Source: Acidobacteriaceae bacterium
GTDB taxonomy: Bacteria; Acidobacteriota; Terriglobia; Terriglobales; Acidobacteriaceae
Direction: 5' to 3'
Assembly: GCA_003151435.1 (NCBI GenBank)
Contig: PLXP01000245.1
Location: 636 to 37,138 of the forward strand
DNA: 36,503 bases
The position numbers and the translations under genes were made by a program. Each line of letters begins with the position of its first letter. The first letter of the stretch is position 1. Below, piece by piece: positions 20,101-26,823 of the stretch. Under the pieces are notes generated by a model. It did no database searches. It was not told where the DNA came from and was given only the letters and a program-made list of their open reading frames with translations.

Positions 20101-23100
20101 GGTGCCGAGATAGCCTGCCGCATCTGCGGTGATGGCGTTGAACGCGTCGGCGGAGATGCCGATGCCTCCATGGCTGTCGACGACGGCTACTTTCAGGCCC
20201 TGAAGAGTCGAGAGCAGAATGCCGGCTGGCGATGTCGTGGCGGGCGTCGGAGAACTGATGGTCTGTAGCACCGCGCCCAGCAGTGCCTGTGCATTGGCGT
20301 TAGTAAACGAAGCGAAATCGACCACCGGACCGTGCCACGAAACCTGGTGCAAATTGACGATGGGGTCGACTTTGAATGTGCCATTGGCGGTGTAGATATC
20401 GGCGCCGATCTCAGCCCAGCGCACGCGCACGTCGACAGGAGGAAGGCCGGTCCCGGCAAAAGAACTGGATGCGCCGACCAGCCAGCCGTTGGGGTCGGTG
20501 AGCCTTGCGCGGACGTGAAGCGCGTTGGCGGGATGGGGCGGAGTAGCCGCGCCGCTGTGTAGCGGGAGTTGGAACAGGTCGCCGCGAACGGTGGTGTCGA
20601 CGGCCACGTTGCCGGCGGCGGAAGTGGCGAGATTGACGTGAGCGCGGGCGCCGAATGCGATGTGGGTTGGCGCGGGCGGTGCGGTCGTGGGGTCAGCCGC
20701 ACTGTTGGCAAGGGCCGACAACGCCGGCTTAAGCACGTCGAGCAGCCCACCGCCAAGCTGGCTGCCGATGGCCAGGACGGGGCGGCCGCCGGAGTCGATG
20801 CTGGCCGGGGCGGTGATGGGCGCGGGGAAGGATCCGGCCGGGAAGGGAAATGCGGCGGCGAGTGCTCCGACGCTCGCAGGTGGCTTGTAGCCGTCGAGCG
20901 CCAGCACCAGAAAGTCAAGCGCGTCGCGAATGGAGCCAGCGGAGAGCTGCGGGCGCAAAAGCTGGATCACGCGGAGAGCATCGCCGATGCTGCCGTCGGA
21001 AAGGAACGGCAGCGAGGCGCCAAGATGCGGAGTGCCAAGCGTGATGAGGCCCTGCACCAGCGTCGGGTTGGTCGCGGTGAAGGCCCGCGCGGCCACACCT
21101 GCCGTGGAGTGGGCGACCAGTGTCACCGGGACGGTACCGTTCAGTTCCTGAACACGGGCTGCGAGACGGCCGATCTGCGCGGTCAGAGAAGCAAGGTTGC
21201 CGGTGCCGTCGTCATTGAGGTCGGCGGTGTACCAGGAGGCCTGAGCAGTGACCGTGGTTAGGTCGACTGCGGAAGGATTGAGGCCGGGAACGCGCAGGTT
21301 GAAGTTCGTGTTGACGGCCGTGGTGCCGTGGACATTGGGATCGGCGAGCAGTGCGGTCCAGATGGTGTGATCGCTGAAGGCTGGACCGAGGAGCAACACG
21401 GTACGCGCGCCTGCTGTGCCGCCGGCCACACTATCGACTTGGGCGAGTATCTGCGCAATGGCAGCCGGATCCGAAGGCTGTGCGGAGTGAGTGCTGGAAA
21501 GCGTTGTGCCAGCGGTCCAGTTGGGACTGGTGGGAACCTGCGACGCCAGTGGAACCACGCCGTCGCCGCCGGCGAAAAGCGATGACAGCGAAGTGAGCGC
21601 GGACGAGAACAGCGTGCCATCGTTGTTGGTCAGGCCATTACTCAGCCCCGGCAGGAATGCGGCAACATTCTGCGCCACCTGGAATAACGTAAAGAAGTTC
21701 GCAGCGCCGCTGGCAGCGGCCATAAGCGGGGTGGCCCACGCGGGCGGCGGGCCCGCAGGTTCGAGCCATACAAGAGCGTCAACGTTTGCGCTCGACGTGG
21801 TCGTGATCGGCAGAGCCCACGGATCGTCGTAGGTTCCGGAACCGCTGATGGGCAGGCTGAAACCGGCGAGCGGGTTGCCGGGAGCGACCGGCAATGCGTC
21901 TGAGAGCAGCCCGCGCAGCCAGGGAAGAATCTGCGGCAGAAAGGCCTTGCTATCGGCCGAAACTCCGGTGGCGATGGAGGCAAGCCAGTTGCGCAGCGCG
22001 GTGAATGGGTCGCTGAGCAGCGAGCCTGCTGCGCCGGGATCGGCGAGCGCAGGCCAGTCCGCGGAGAGGCCGTCGAGACCGCCATGAACGCCCAGCAGGC
22101 CAGCGAGGGTGAATGCCGGCATTCCGCCCCAGGAAGACAGAGCGCGAGCAAGGACTAGTCGCAGCAGCAGCTCAAGGTTGGGAATCGTGAGGCCGAAATT
22201 GGCGGCGATGGCGGCTGGATTGGTAACGTCGAAGGGCGCGGCGAGCGGGAAGCCGATGGACGGGACGTTGATGGTGCTTCCGTTGAAGGTAAGCGAGACG
22301 TTCTGCAGGCCGGCGTTCCACGCCAGCGGAGTGCCGGGGGTGAAGGTCATGTCGGCGGCGAAGTCGCCGATGCTGAGCGTGAGGCCGGCAACCGACGGGA
22401 TAGTCGGGATGGGCTGGACACCGACATGAGCGTGCTGCCCGGCCATCAGGGAGACGGTTCCGGAACCCGACGCAGGCAGATCGAACGCCAGCAGCTCCGC
22501 CAGCCAGTAGATATCGACCGGAGCCTGCGAGAACGAGGCCCGCAGCCCGATGCGAAGCTTCTGCGGGTCGGTGGCAACGCCGCTCGTCTGTTCGTTCCAC
22601 GCCGCTATCTCGATGTGGAAGGTCGCGGGCGGCGCGAGTTCGAAAACCCACGGATCGTTTCGCGTCCCCGTGCCTGTAACCGCGGTGGTGATTCCGACCA
22701 GGCCCCCAATCTCCTCCAGCATGTGCGACCAGGTGTGGGTGGAGTCGAGGAGGACGGCGCGGTGGACGGCTCCAATCTCCTGGGCCGGGTTGGCCAGAAA
22801 CGGCGCGAACCTCACCGTGTGCGACGATGTTGGGTCGTTCGCCGGCGGGATGAGCCCGACCAGCGCCGCCAGATTGCTTCCCGGGCTGGTGGCGCCAAGG
22901 TAACCCTGAATAGTTCCGGTAATCGTTGCCGAGACGTCGCTGGCCACGCTGTCGGCGTTGGTCAGGTCAACTTTGTCGTACTGCGTGGTTTTACCGAGAA
23001 GTGTGAAGTGGACATTTTCGAGTTCAAGCAGCGGTTGTAGAGCAGAGCCTGTCCACGTAAACCCGGCGCGCAGCGAGTCGACCTGGAGCGGCCCGGCTGC

Positions 23101-24267
23101 GACCAGCGGTCCCGCCCCGATCGCGCCCGGAGCGAAAGCCGTCACCGACGCGGAAGGCAGCACCGACGCCGAGCCGGTGCCCGTAATTGGAATAGACGCC
23201 AGGACCGCTGTGCCCTCAATGCGAACCGGCGGGTTGGCTCCGTCGGGAATGACGCGGGCCTGCAGGCCGATCAGCAGCGATGTTGTTGACGAGATAGTTT
23301 TGGTGGCGAAAGTGATGTTGAGGCCGGCGCCTATGGCCGAGCCAATGGGCAGTATGGCCGCGACCCATGGATCGAACTCCGTGCCGGTCCCGGTGACGTT
23401 GGGCGTGCTGATGCCGATGAGCCCGGCAAGATTGCCAAGCCAGTCGACAATGGGAGCCGACGCGCCCCCCTGAAGCAGCGAACTGAACCACGCGTTGATG
23501 GCGCCAGGATCAGCGAGCTGCGTAAAGGGAAACGGCGGTACGGTCGTGTTGCCAAATCCGAGCAGCGGCAGCAGGTTCTTGGCGAGGGCGCCGATTTCGC
23601 CGCTTTGCCCTTCCAGTTGCTGAAGCTGGCCGGTGAGGAAACCGATGATCAGATGGATGGATTCCGAGCCCAGGTTGGCTGGATCGAGAACAACATCTTT
23701 GGCCGGGCCGGAATCGAGCTTCAGGCCTTCCAATGTGACCGTCAAGGTAGCCGGATCGCCGGGCCCGAATGGAGACACCCTCGCCGCCACCATGACAGAA
23801 TCGAGGCCGATGGGAGCAGTGAGTCCGAGATGAACTCGCAGGCTCAGGTCGAGCGGGCCACTGGCGGTGCCCGCCACTGCCGTTACGTTTGCGCCATCGA
23901 AGTTGACCAGCGGCAAATGAGCTTTGAGGGAAGCGAGTGGAGGCGTGCCGTCGGTGGAATGAAATTCTCCGGCAAAGCCGAACGTGACCCCATTCGCGGT
24001 GTTGACGGTGAGGTAGGCGTTGCCGCGCGTTTGATCGCCGAGCAGAGGATGCCAGGTCTCGTTTGCCGGAATGTCGGGCAACTGCACCGGCGCAAGCAGG
24101 GCGTCGAGCACGCGCAGGAAGGCCGCGCGCTGCGTAGGCGTGGTGAAGATGCTCTCAATATTGGTGAGCGGATCTCCAAACCAGTCGGGCTGCAGATCCC
24201 CTTGGTCGCTGAAAAGCCCGATCGCTTTCCCGAGGTCCAGAACTTCGTTAGCCAGGCCGTCGCTCAT
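14128..24267 (-). CDS. Giant 3379-aa modular protein with DUF6603-like region, repeated modules and embedded alpha/beta-hydrolase-like segment
   Basis: Single uninterrupted ORF; start MSDGLANEVLDLGKAIGLFSDQG at 24267 (ATGA overlap with upstream stop). Confidence 0.85.
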   Translation of the reverse strand: MSDGLANEVLDLGKAIGLFSDQGDLQPDWFGDPLTNIESIFTTPTQRAAFLRVLDALLAPVQLPDIPANETWHPLLGDQTRGNAYLTVNTANGVTFGFAGEFHSTDGTPPLASLKAHLPLVNFDGANVTAVAGTASGPLDLSLRVHLGLTAPIGLDSVMVAARVSPFGPGDPATLTVTLEGLKLDSGPAKDVVLDPANLGSESIHLIIGFLTGQLQQLEGQSGEIGALAKNLLPLLGFGNTTVPPFPFTQLADPGAINAWFSSLLQGGASAPIVDWLGNLAGLIGISTPNVTGTGTEFDPWVAAILPIGSAIGAGLNITFATKTISSTTSLLIGLQARVIPDGANPPVRIEGTAVLASIPITGTGSASVLPSASVTAFAPGAIGAGPLVAAGPLQVDSLRAGFTWTGSALQPLLELENVHFTLLGKTTQYDKVDLTNADSVASDVSATITGTIQGYLGATSPGSNLAALVGLIPPANDPTSSHTVRFAPFLANPAQEIGAVHRAVLLDSTHTWSHMLEEIGGLVGITTAVTGTGTRNDPWVFELAPPATFHIEIAAWNEQTSGVATDPQKLRIGLRASFSQAPVDIYWLAELLAFDLPASGSGTVSLMAGQHAHVGVQPIPTIPSVAGLTLSIGDFAADMTFTPGTPLAWNAGLQNVSLTFNGSTINVPSIGFPLAAPFDVTNPAAIAANFGLTIPNLELLLRLVLARALSSWGGMPAFTLAGLLGVHGGLDGLSADWPALADPGAAGSLLSDPFTALRNWLASIATGVSADSKAFLPQILPWLRGLLSDALPVAPGNPLAGFSLPISGSGTYDDPWALPITTTSSANVDALVWLEPAGPPPAWATPLMAAASGAANFFTLFQVAQNVAAFLPGLSNGLTNNDGTLFSSALTSLSSLFAGGDGVVPLASQVPTSPNWTAGTTLSSTHSAQPSDPAAIAQILAQVDSVAGGTAGARTVLLLGPAFSDHTIWTALLADPNVHGTTAVNTNFNLRVPGLNPSAVDLTTVTAQASWYTADLNDDGTGNLASLTAQIGRLAARVQELNGTVPVTLVAHSTAGVAARAFTATNPTLVQGLITLGTPHLGASLPFLSDGSIGDALRVIQLLRPQLSAGSIRDALDFLVLALDGYKPPASVGALAAAFPFPAGSFPAPITAPASIDSGGRPVLAIGSQLGGGLLDVLKPALSALANSAADPTTAPPAPTHIAFGARAHVNLATSAAGNVAVDTTVRGDLFQLPLHSGAATPPHPANALHVRARLTDPNGWLVGASSSFAGTGLPPVDVRVRWAEIGADIYTANGTFKVDPIVNLHQVSWHGPVVDFASFTNANAQALLGAVLQTISSPTPATTSPAGILLSTLQGLKVAVVDSHGGIGISADAFNAITADAAGYLGTQLTAAFNAATSVAGFTATTIIIPSRGTTAVPEWTLPISGLPLEIYLLPNPWTIGLRTKSAGSGTAGWSIAGNTTITLDASVAVPAFTPTLDATFTLGAFTLAWASNSRQLAVSAQPWLAPLTLIPPPSAAVLEAALSNALPRLLFSGAASAVLEALAGPGLTIGPIDTFFTSMPSVLTKATALGNSAGTGLDSAKLTKLLQFIGSIASLPAGPSLTLPGNLQLTASGAGTDANPVKLQLATTASIGGVLDLTAGVSFDKLIHPSPGGSVALTIPPGAGTLPGPWSKVTVAFGVSAAGVTLTLVPVSSPATPPIQILPTFSGLGALAAGAEALLLQVLNSLVTAIGPSTVMDLTLDVATALGIYDSVNHFTTHGDDLKAMLNGSWLSGFTVVQRGSVATAIAGLFGVGSPLHGTLPGSVTAGTGPTAGVVTWALPLSGGDTGTISVALGWDATGPTATVGLADFKLADGALGITASGGYAAGSVAMSAGLGVHLKNAIGIDLVPTLSLTESGGNFQLEFYPLASGSGNTFTAGPITIDFIPPALHMAAGGPVALIEQFLVPLVGNTLLAAGAIKPTFGTTLWTGGPTVQQVLTGSGIAQAGGGGLVISSTFPSITTLVTGVLSALSTGVNLKIADNLFLGLTSGSGKLGVNIKGFIDFPIGDFDLSMRFGAPALDPSFDSGVTLYLFDTGSGFTFNPAVYAVGLGLGLTGQNDAPLVNTNGFRIGGVRLYSFFWADFSSGFNFSALGIGAEIDKLGLPLSQATGGNVGGNNPVASGLLGGGGSGGNGGGDTQTPNPGVDVAAWYWKSRTDPQQPLTPSGDGQFHITFSGNNQPIWIGVHAQLGPIYLDQIGIILNDNTSASLVLDATVKVGPLTGQVDELGVTIPFKSLMHPDKWTLDLKGLALSFQTPGVTIAGALLKNDSGGTVEYDGMLLIQVTEFGLVAVGAYSKPKDAQGDYTSVFIFAGLFIIIGIPPVIEVEAIGLGVGYNRELIVPDDMNKIPSFILVAALDDGGALANDPMGELMQIRDSIPAKRGSLWLAVGLHGTTFVIVHVTAIVYVALDRGVEIGIIGVARLAIPSDDTALVSVELALKARFSSSEGILSIQAQLTSNSYIFDKDCQLTGGFAYFMWFPEGQFVLTIGGYNPHFTKPTQFPDVPRLGFRWGLPVGATIKGENYFALTNTCIMAGGRLELTYGISCAYIWFTAFADFLISWDPFYYEIDIGVSVGATFSIQVCFWGFCVGVSITVSLGATLTIEGPPLHGTATVDLAICSVTVAFGDNANPQPPYITDFTVFATKYLYGNDPNGNAFRVNVLSGLVPPSPSGAAPAPGTADKPWKMISEFSFQCDTKMPATITHDFVFGDQDQSGNVHSIDLAPMNKESVGTEMVVSLFVNDGGNWTQISVQNPNPNPDYWIDTLHWIMTPIIGKVSEATWHWQDPSNMPAAANTVPAVVGLTIKGFCFFEGKSSLIPIAKLYDTGNSRPLPFATDFTLTYPQYQAYGVAAAELAALTATAGSNSTLLIASAITTGGAGFFADQRTTSGLPTAGNSPVANRALLNYRSAPPLVVPITTGLTMKPPALPAPPVINRPPVILPVPLEQPRLRAVLRGLPQVVSDVPTALRTTVTSVAAAAGVLRMAAPLADALGSSLIRVKAPAAPAPTKLARPGNTLRTPDLGWTSGTGHQQQLTDAQASIQGNGLAIPAGTTHIWDVPAGAQDELSVTGDSAFRITFLTRGGSVLGDSEYPPATPSTALTTIPLPAKCGMVSIECLGKLPASSAAVAPGFAAVAFTAAPAGKKTVAGWQAGNLLPQVGPTTILGRGSCLVLPQTHTPLRNRQAISQTMIRVSDAVAEQIGTETWLPTSIGVVMILLDLQDASATANGDLALSCQGATLSSTPIRILGGRRRALLYDVSNLDPKAGHITVGVASITGWRLSGVVGMPGHAQEWATDLHGKVPEHIVPDGPLTPDGSISVRMVPNPASPAGAKPALTGAAR
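16250..17600 (-). other. DUF6603-like domain region within the giant protein (approximate bounds)
   Basis: RGSLWLAVGLHGTTFVIVHVTAIVYV, VELALKARFSSSEGILSIQAQLTSNSYIFDKDCQLTGGFAYFMWF, GQFVLTIGGYNPHFTKPTQFPDVPRLGFRW, FTAFADFLISWDPFYYE recalled as characteristic of DUF6603 proteins. Confidence 0.65.
20690..21420 (-). other. Embedded alpha/beta-hydrolase (lipase/PGAP1-like) segment within the giant protein (approximate bounds)
   Basis: RTVLLLGPAFSDHTIW ... VPVTLVAHSTAGVAARAFTATNPTLVQGLITLGTPHLGASLPFL: nucleophile-elbow-like AHSTAG followed by LITLGTPH. Confidence 0.6.
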
Positions 24268-24923
24268 GCCGCGCCTCCCGGTGAGGTGGTGAGCGCGGCT
24301 CCCGCATTCAGGCTGAGAGTTCCGGCACTGGCCGAGAGGGCCCGCGGAGTCAGGCTTCGCTCCGTCGCATGATCGTTCGCCAGACCCATGAGGCTGGACC
24401 AGACCGCCGATTGCAGTTGCTGACCCCAGCACGATGCCAGGGCGCCGCTACCGCGCGGCAGATCGTCGGTGGTCGCAACCAGGCCTCCGAGTTCGCCGGC
24501 GCCGCTGACGGCAAAGCTGCACACCAGCGGGGTGCGGCCAGTCTGGTCGGTCTCAAGATCGACTGATACCAGCACCATCCGATCCAGAATGCGTACCGCG
24601 GTTGAATCCAGATGGACGAGGACTTCGTTGCCGTGGTCGACCCAGATAACCTTCGTGGGCGGCGGAGTGCCGGCCGCAGTCGGGGCCAGGGGAACTCCGT
24701 TGGCGGTGGTGCCCATGAGGCGCACGCTGATTTGCGTGGTGAGATCGCCCTCGCCAAGTTGATCGGGGATTTTGTAGGGCGGACAAGGAGGACAAGGGGG
24801 CGGCGGCGGTGGTGGGGGATGATGACGGCGCCTCCAGATCCAGGCGAGCAGGAGTCCGATGCAAATGCCAAGCACCAGGACAGTCAGAAGCAATAGCAGC
24901 ACAATGAAGGCAACTGCGCCCAT
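24264..24923 (-). CDS. 219-aa single-pass membrane protein with polyproline/CPPCPP linker
   Basis: MGAVAFIVLLLLLTVLVLGICIGLLLAWIWRRRHHPPPPPPPPCPPCPPYK; trimmed from ORF 24264..25013. Confidence 0.75.
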   Translation of the reverse strand: MGAVAFIVLLLLLTVLVLGICIGLLLAWIWRRRHHPPPPPPPPCPPCPPYKIPDQLGEGDLTTQISVRLMGTTANGVPLAPTAAGTPPPTKVIWVDHGNEVLVHLDSTAVRILDRMVLVSVDLETDQTGRTPLVCSFAVSGAGELGGLVATTDDLPRGSGALASCWGQQLQSAVWSSLMGLANDHATERSLTPRALSASAGTLSLNAGAALTTSPGGAA

Positions 24924-25226
24924 GGGGACTCCCTTGCGCTTGGAATTGAAACCAAGGGTCGGCAGGGATTTGTCGCAACCGTGCCGGGACACGTCGTTCG
25001 GGGAAAGCGACAAAGCTCCCGCATAGAGTAGAGTGAGCAGAATTACATGTTCGTTTCACCTTAAGTCAATAAAAATCGACAAAAATCTGGAATCCGGCGG
25101 CCGGCGCGGGTCAGGAAACGAAACTCCGCGAGACGCGACAAACGTTTCCAGCTAATTGGGAATCGGGTACTATGCGGAAGACACGGGAGGGTGCCTGGAC
25201 TTGATTGACGCATCACCGCAGTTGCA

Positions 25227-25571
25227 GTGTTCGTCGCGCTCATGTGCTCCGGCACTACGTCGTGTACCCGGACGCAGGTTGTACTTTCAAGCGCCGGCAT
25301 TGCCGCGGTCGTCGTAGGTACAACGGTAGGCGTCACCTATGCAGTCAAACACCACCACCACACATTGCAGGGCTGCGTCTTCTCTGATGCCAACGGACTC
25401 AAACTCCGCACAAGGGACGCGAAGGCCCACACACTCAAAGGCGACGCAGCCGGCATCAAGGTCGGCGACAGCGTGAAAGTTCACGGTTCAAAAGTGAAGA
25501 AGGCCAAAGGCGACTCGACCGGTGATCAGGTCTTCGTGGTCCAGAAGCTGAGCAAAGACTACAGACCTTGT
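25227..25571 (+). CDS. His-rich small exported/lipoprotein-like protein, paralog of 34344..34868; ORF formally continues to 26015
   Basis: GTG start; hydrophobic N-terminus; HHHHTLQGCVFSDANGLKLRT...IKVGDSVKVHGSKVKKAKG...GDQVFVVQKLSKDYRPC aligned by eye with the second copy; homology stops near 25571. Confidence 0.6.
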
Positions 25572-26098
25572 CCCGTGAACGTTGCGACTTCTTCAATCGA
25601 AGCAGCGGATTTAACACCCTTCCCAAGAGCCATGAGGGCAAGGCCAAATCCAGTGATGATGCCCAGTAGCTTCAGCGCATCGCCCCAGTTGCGTCCTTCC
25701 CATATCGCCCACACGACAAAGACAACACCTAATCCAATCAGCCTCAGACCGGTCGCGACCAAGGGAAAACGAGGCTTTCGCCGGCCTGCGACTCGTGCGT
25801 TGCAACGTGGCAGGAGGCGAATGATTAGCGCCGTTGCGGCAACCGAGATAAGCGTCGCTACCCAGAAGGTGACAGCAAAGATGAGGTCGACCCTCTCGCT
25901 TAATACGAACCTTGGGAATATCAGGAAGACCAGGATCAATCCCAAACTGGTTCCGCACAGGAGCACCAAAACAGCTGCCGGTGGTCGATATCCCCTCCGC
26001 CGCACCCGTGTGTAGCCTGCAATGGGAGCGATCACGAGCCCAATAACCAGCGCAGGCAGGCTGACAACAAATAGGGCAATTATGAACAAGAGTTCCAT
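25559..26098 (-). CDS. Putative integral membrane protein, about 4 TM segments
   Basis: 179 aa; MELLFIIALFVVSLPALVIGLVIAPIAG, AAVLVLLCGTSLGLILVFLIF, LIFAVTFWVATLISVAATALIIRLL, LRLIGLGVVFVVWAIWEG. Confidence 0.6.
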   Translation of the reverse strand: MELLFIIALFVVSLPALVIGLVIAPIAGYTRVRRRGYRPPAAVLVLLCGTSLGLILVFLIFPRFVLSERVDLIFAVTFWVATLISVAATALIIRLLPRCNARVAGRRKPRFPLVATGLRLIGLGVVFVVWAIWEGRNWGDALKLLGIITGFGLALMALGKGVKSAASIEEVATFTGQGL

Positions 26099-26350
26099 GC
26101 TAGACCTCGCGCGAAGAGATCACCAAAAAAGCGGTTTCAGCCCGCAATTGAAAGCACCGGGGAAAGGCAGGAATGCGAATCAGCAAGCTCGTCTTGCTCT
26201 CGGGAACCATCTCGACCCTTTCAGCATGAATGAAAGAGATGTTACGACACACTTCGGGAGGATTGTGGCCAAACAGGAAGTAGCTGAGAGCCAGCTCACC
26301 GGGCGTACTCGGAACCGCCCGCGAAACGCTACGTCAGCGATCACAGGAAC

Positions 26351-26668
26351 GTGACAGGCGTTTTGGTGGCACGTTCAGACGACGGAATTGAAGTTGCCGC
26401 GCCCGAGTCCGTGTCTGTGAGTTACAGCGAGATAAGAACTTTGGCGGCAGACGATGACGGACAACCTACCTCAGGTCAGAATCAGAACCCGCCCGTACAT
26501 CACAGCCACCACTTGCGGAATTTTCTGATTGTGTTTGGCGCGGGGGCTGTGTTGTATGTCGTGCTCGCAGCCGCCGCCAAGGAGACCGGAAGAATCCGGG
26601 TGTTAGGCGGTGCGATTTTCCGGGAATATCCGGTAAGCTGCTCAAATGGCAGAGCTATATCAACTTAG
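26351..26668 (+). CDS. Small membrane-associated protein of unknown function, possibly 5'-truncated
   Basis: GTG start; VTGVLVARSDDGIEVAAPESVSVSYSEIRTL followed by HHSHHLRNFLIVFGAGAVLYVVLAAAA. Confidence 0.35.
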   Translation: MTGVLVARSDDGIEVAAPESVSVSYSEIRTLAADDDGQPTSGQNQNPPVHHSHHLRNFLIVFGAGAVLYVVLAAAAKETGRIRVLGGAIFREYPVSCSNGRAIST

Positions 26669-26815
26669 AGTGGTGCTTCGGGATGTGAGCCCGCTGGTTT
26701 GGCGGAGCCTGTTGATCAGCAGCGAGACCAGCCTCGCCCAGTTCCATGAACTTCTTCTGCTGGCCTTCGCCTGGAACGGTGAACACCTCCACCTCTTCCA
26801 TATTCATGGACGGAA
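26646..26815 (+). pseudogene. N-terminal fragment of a plasmid pRiA4b ORF-3-like protein
   Basis: MAELYQLRVVLRDVSPLVWRSLLISSETSLAQFHELLLLAFAWNGEHLHLFHIHGR, after which family resemblance stops. Confidence 0.7.
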
Positions 26816-26823
26816 CCTCGGGT

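Noticed and set aside
24569-24838. Polyproline-encoding GGCGGCGGCGGTGGT tract considered as a simple-sequence repeat or phase-variation switch
   Set aside because: Mixed codons and in-frame linker; no homogeneous repeat unit likely to slip
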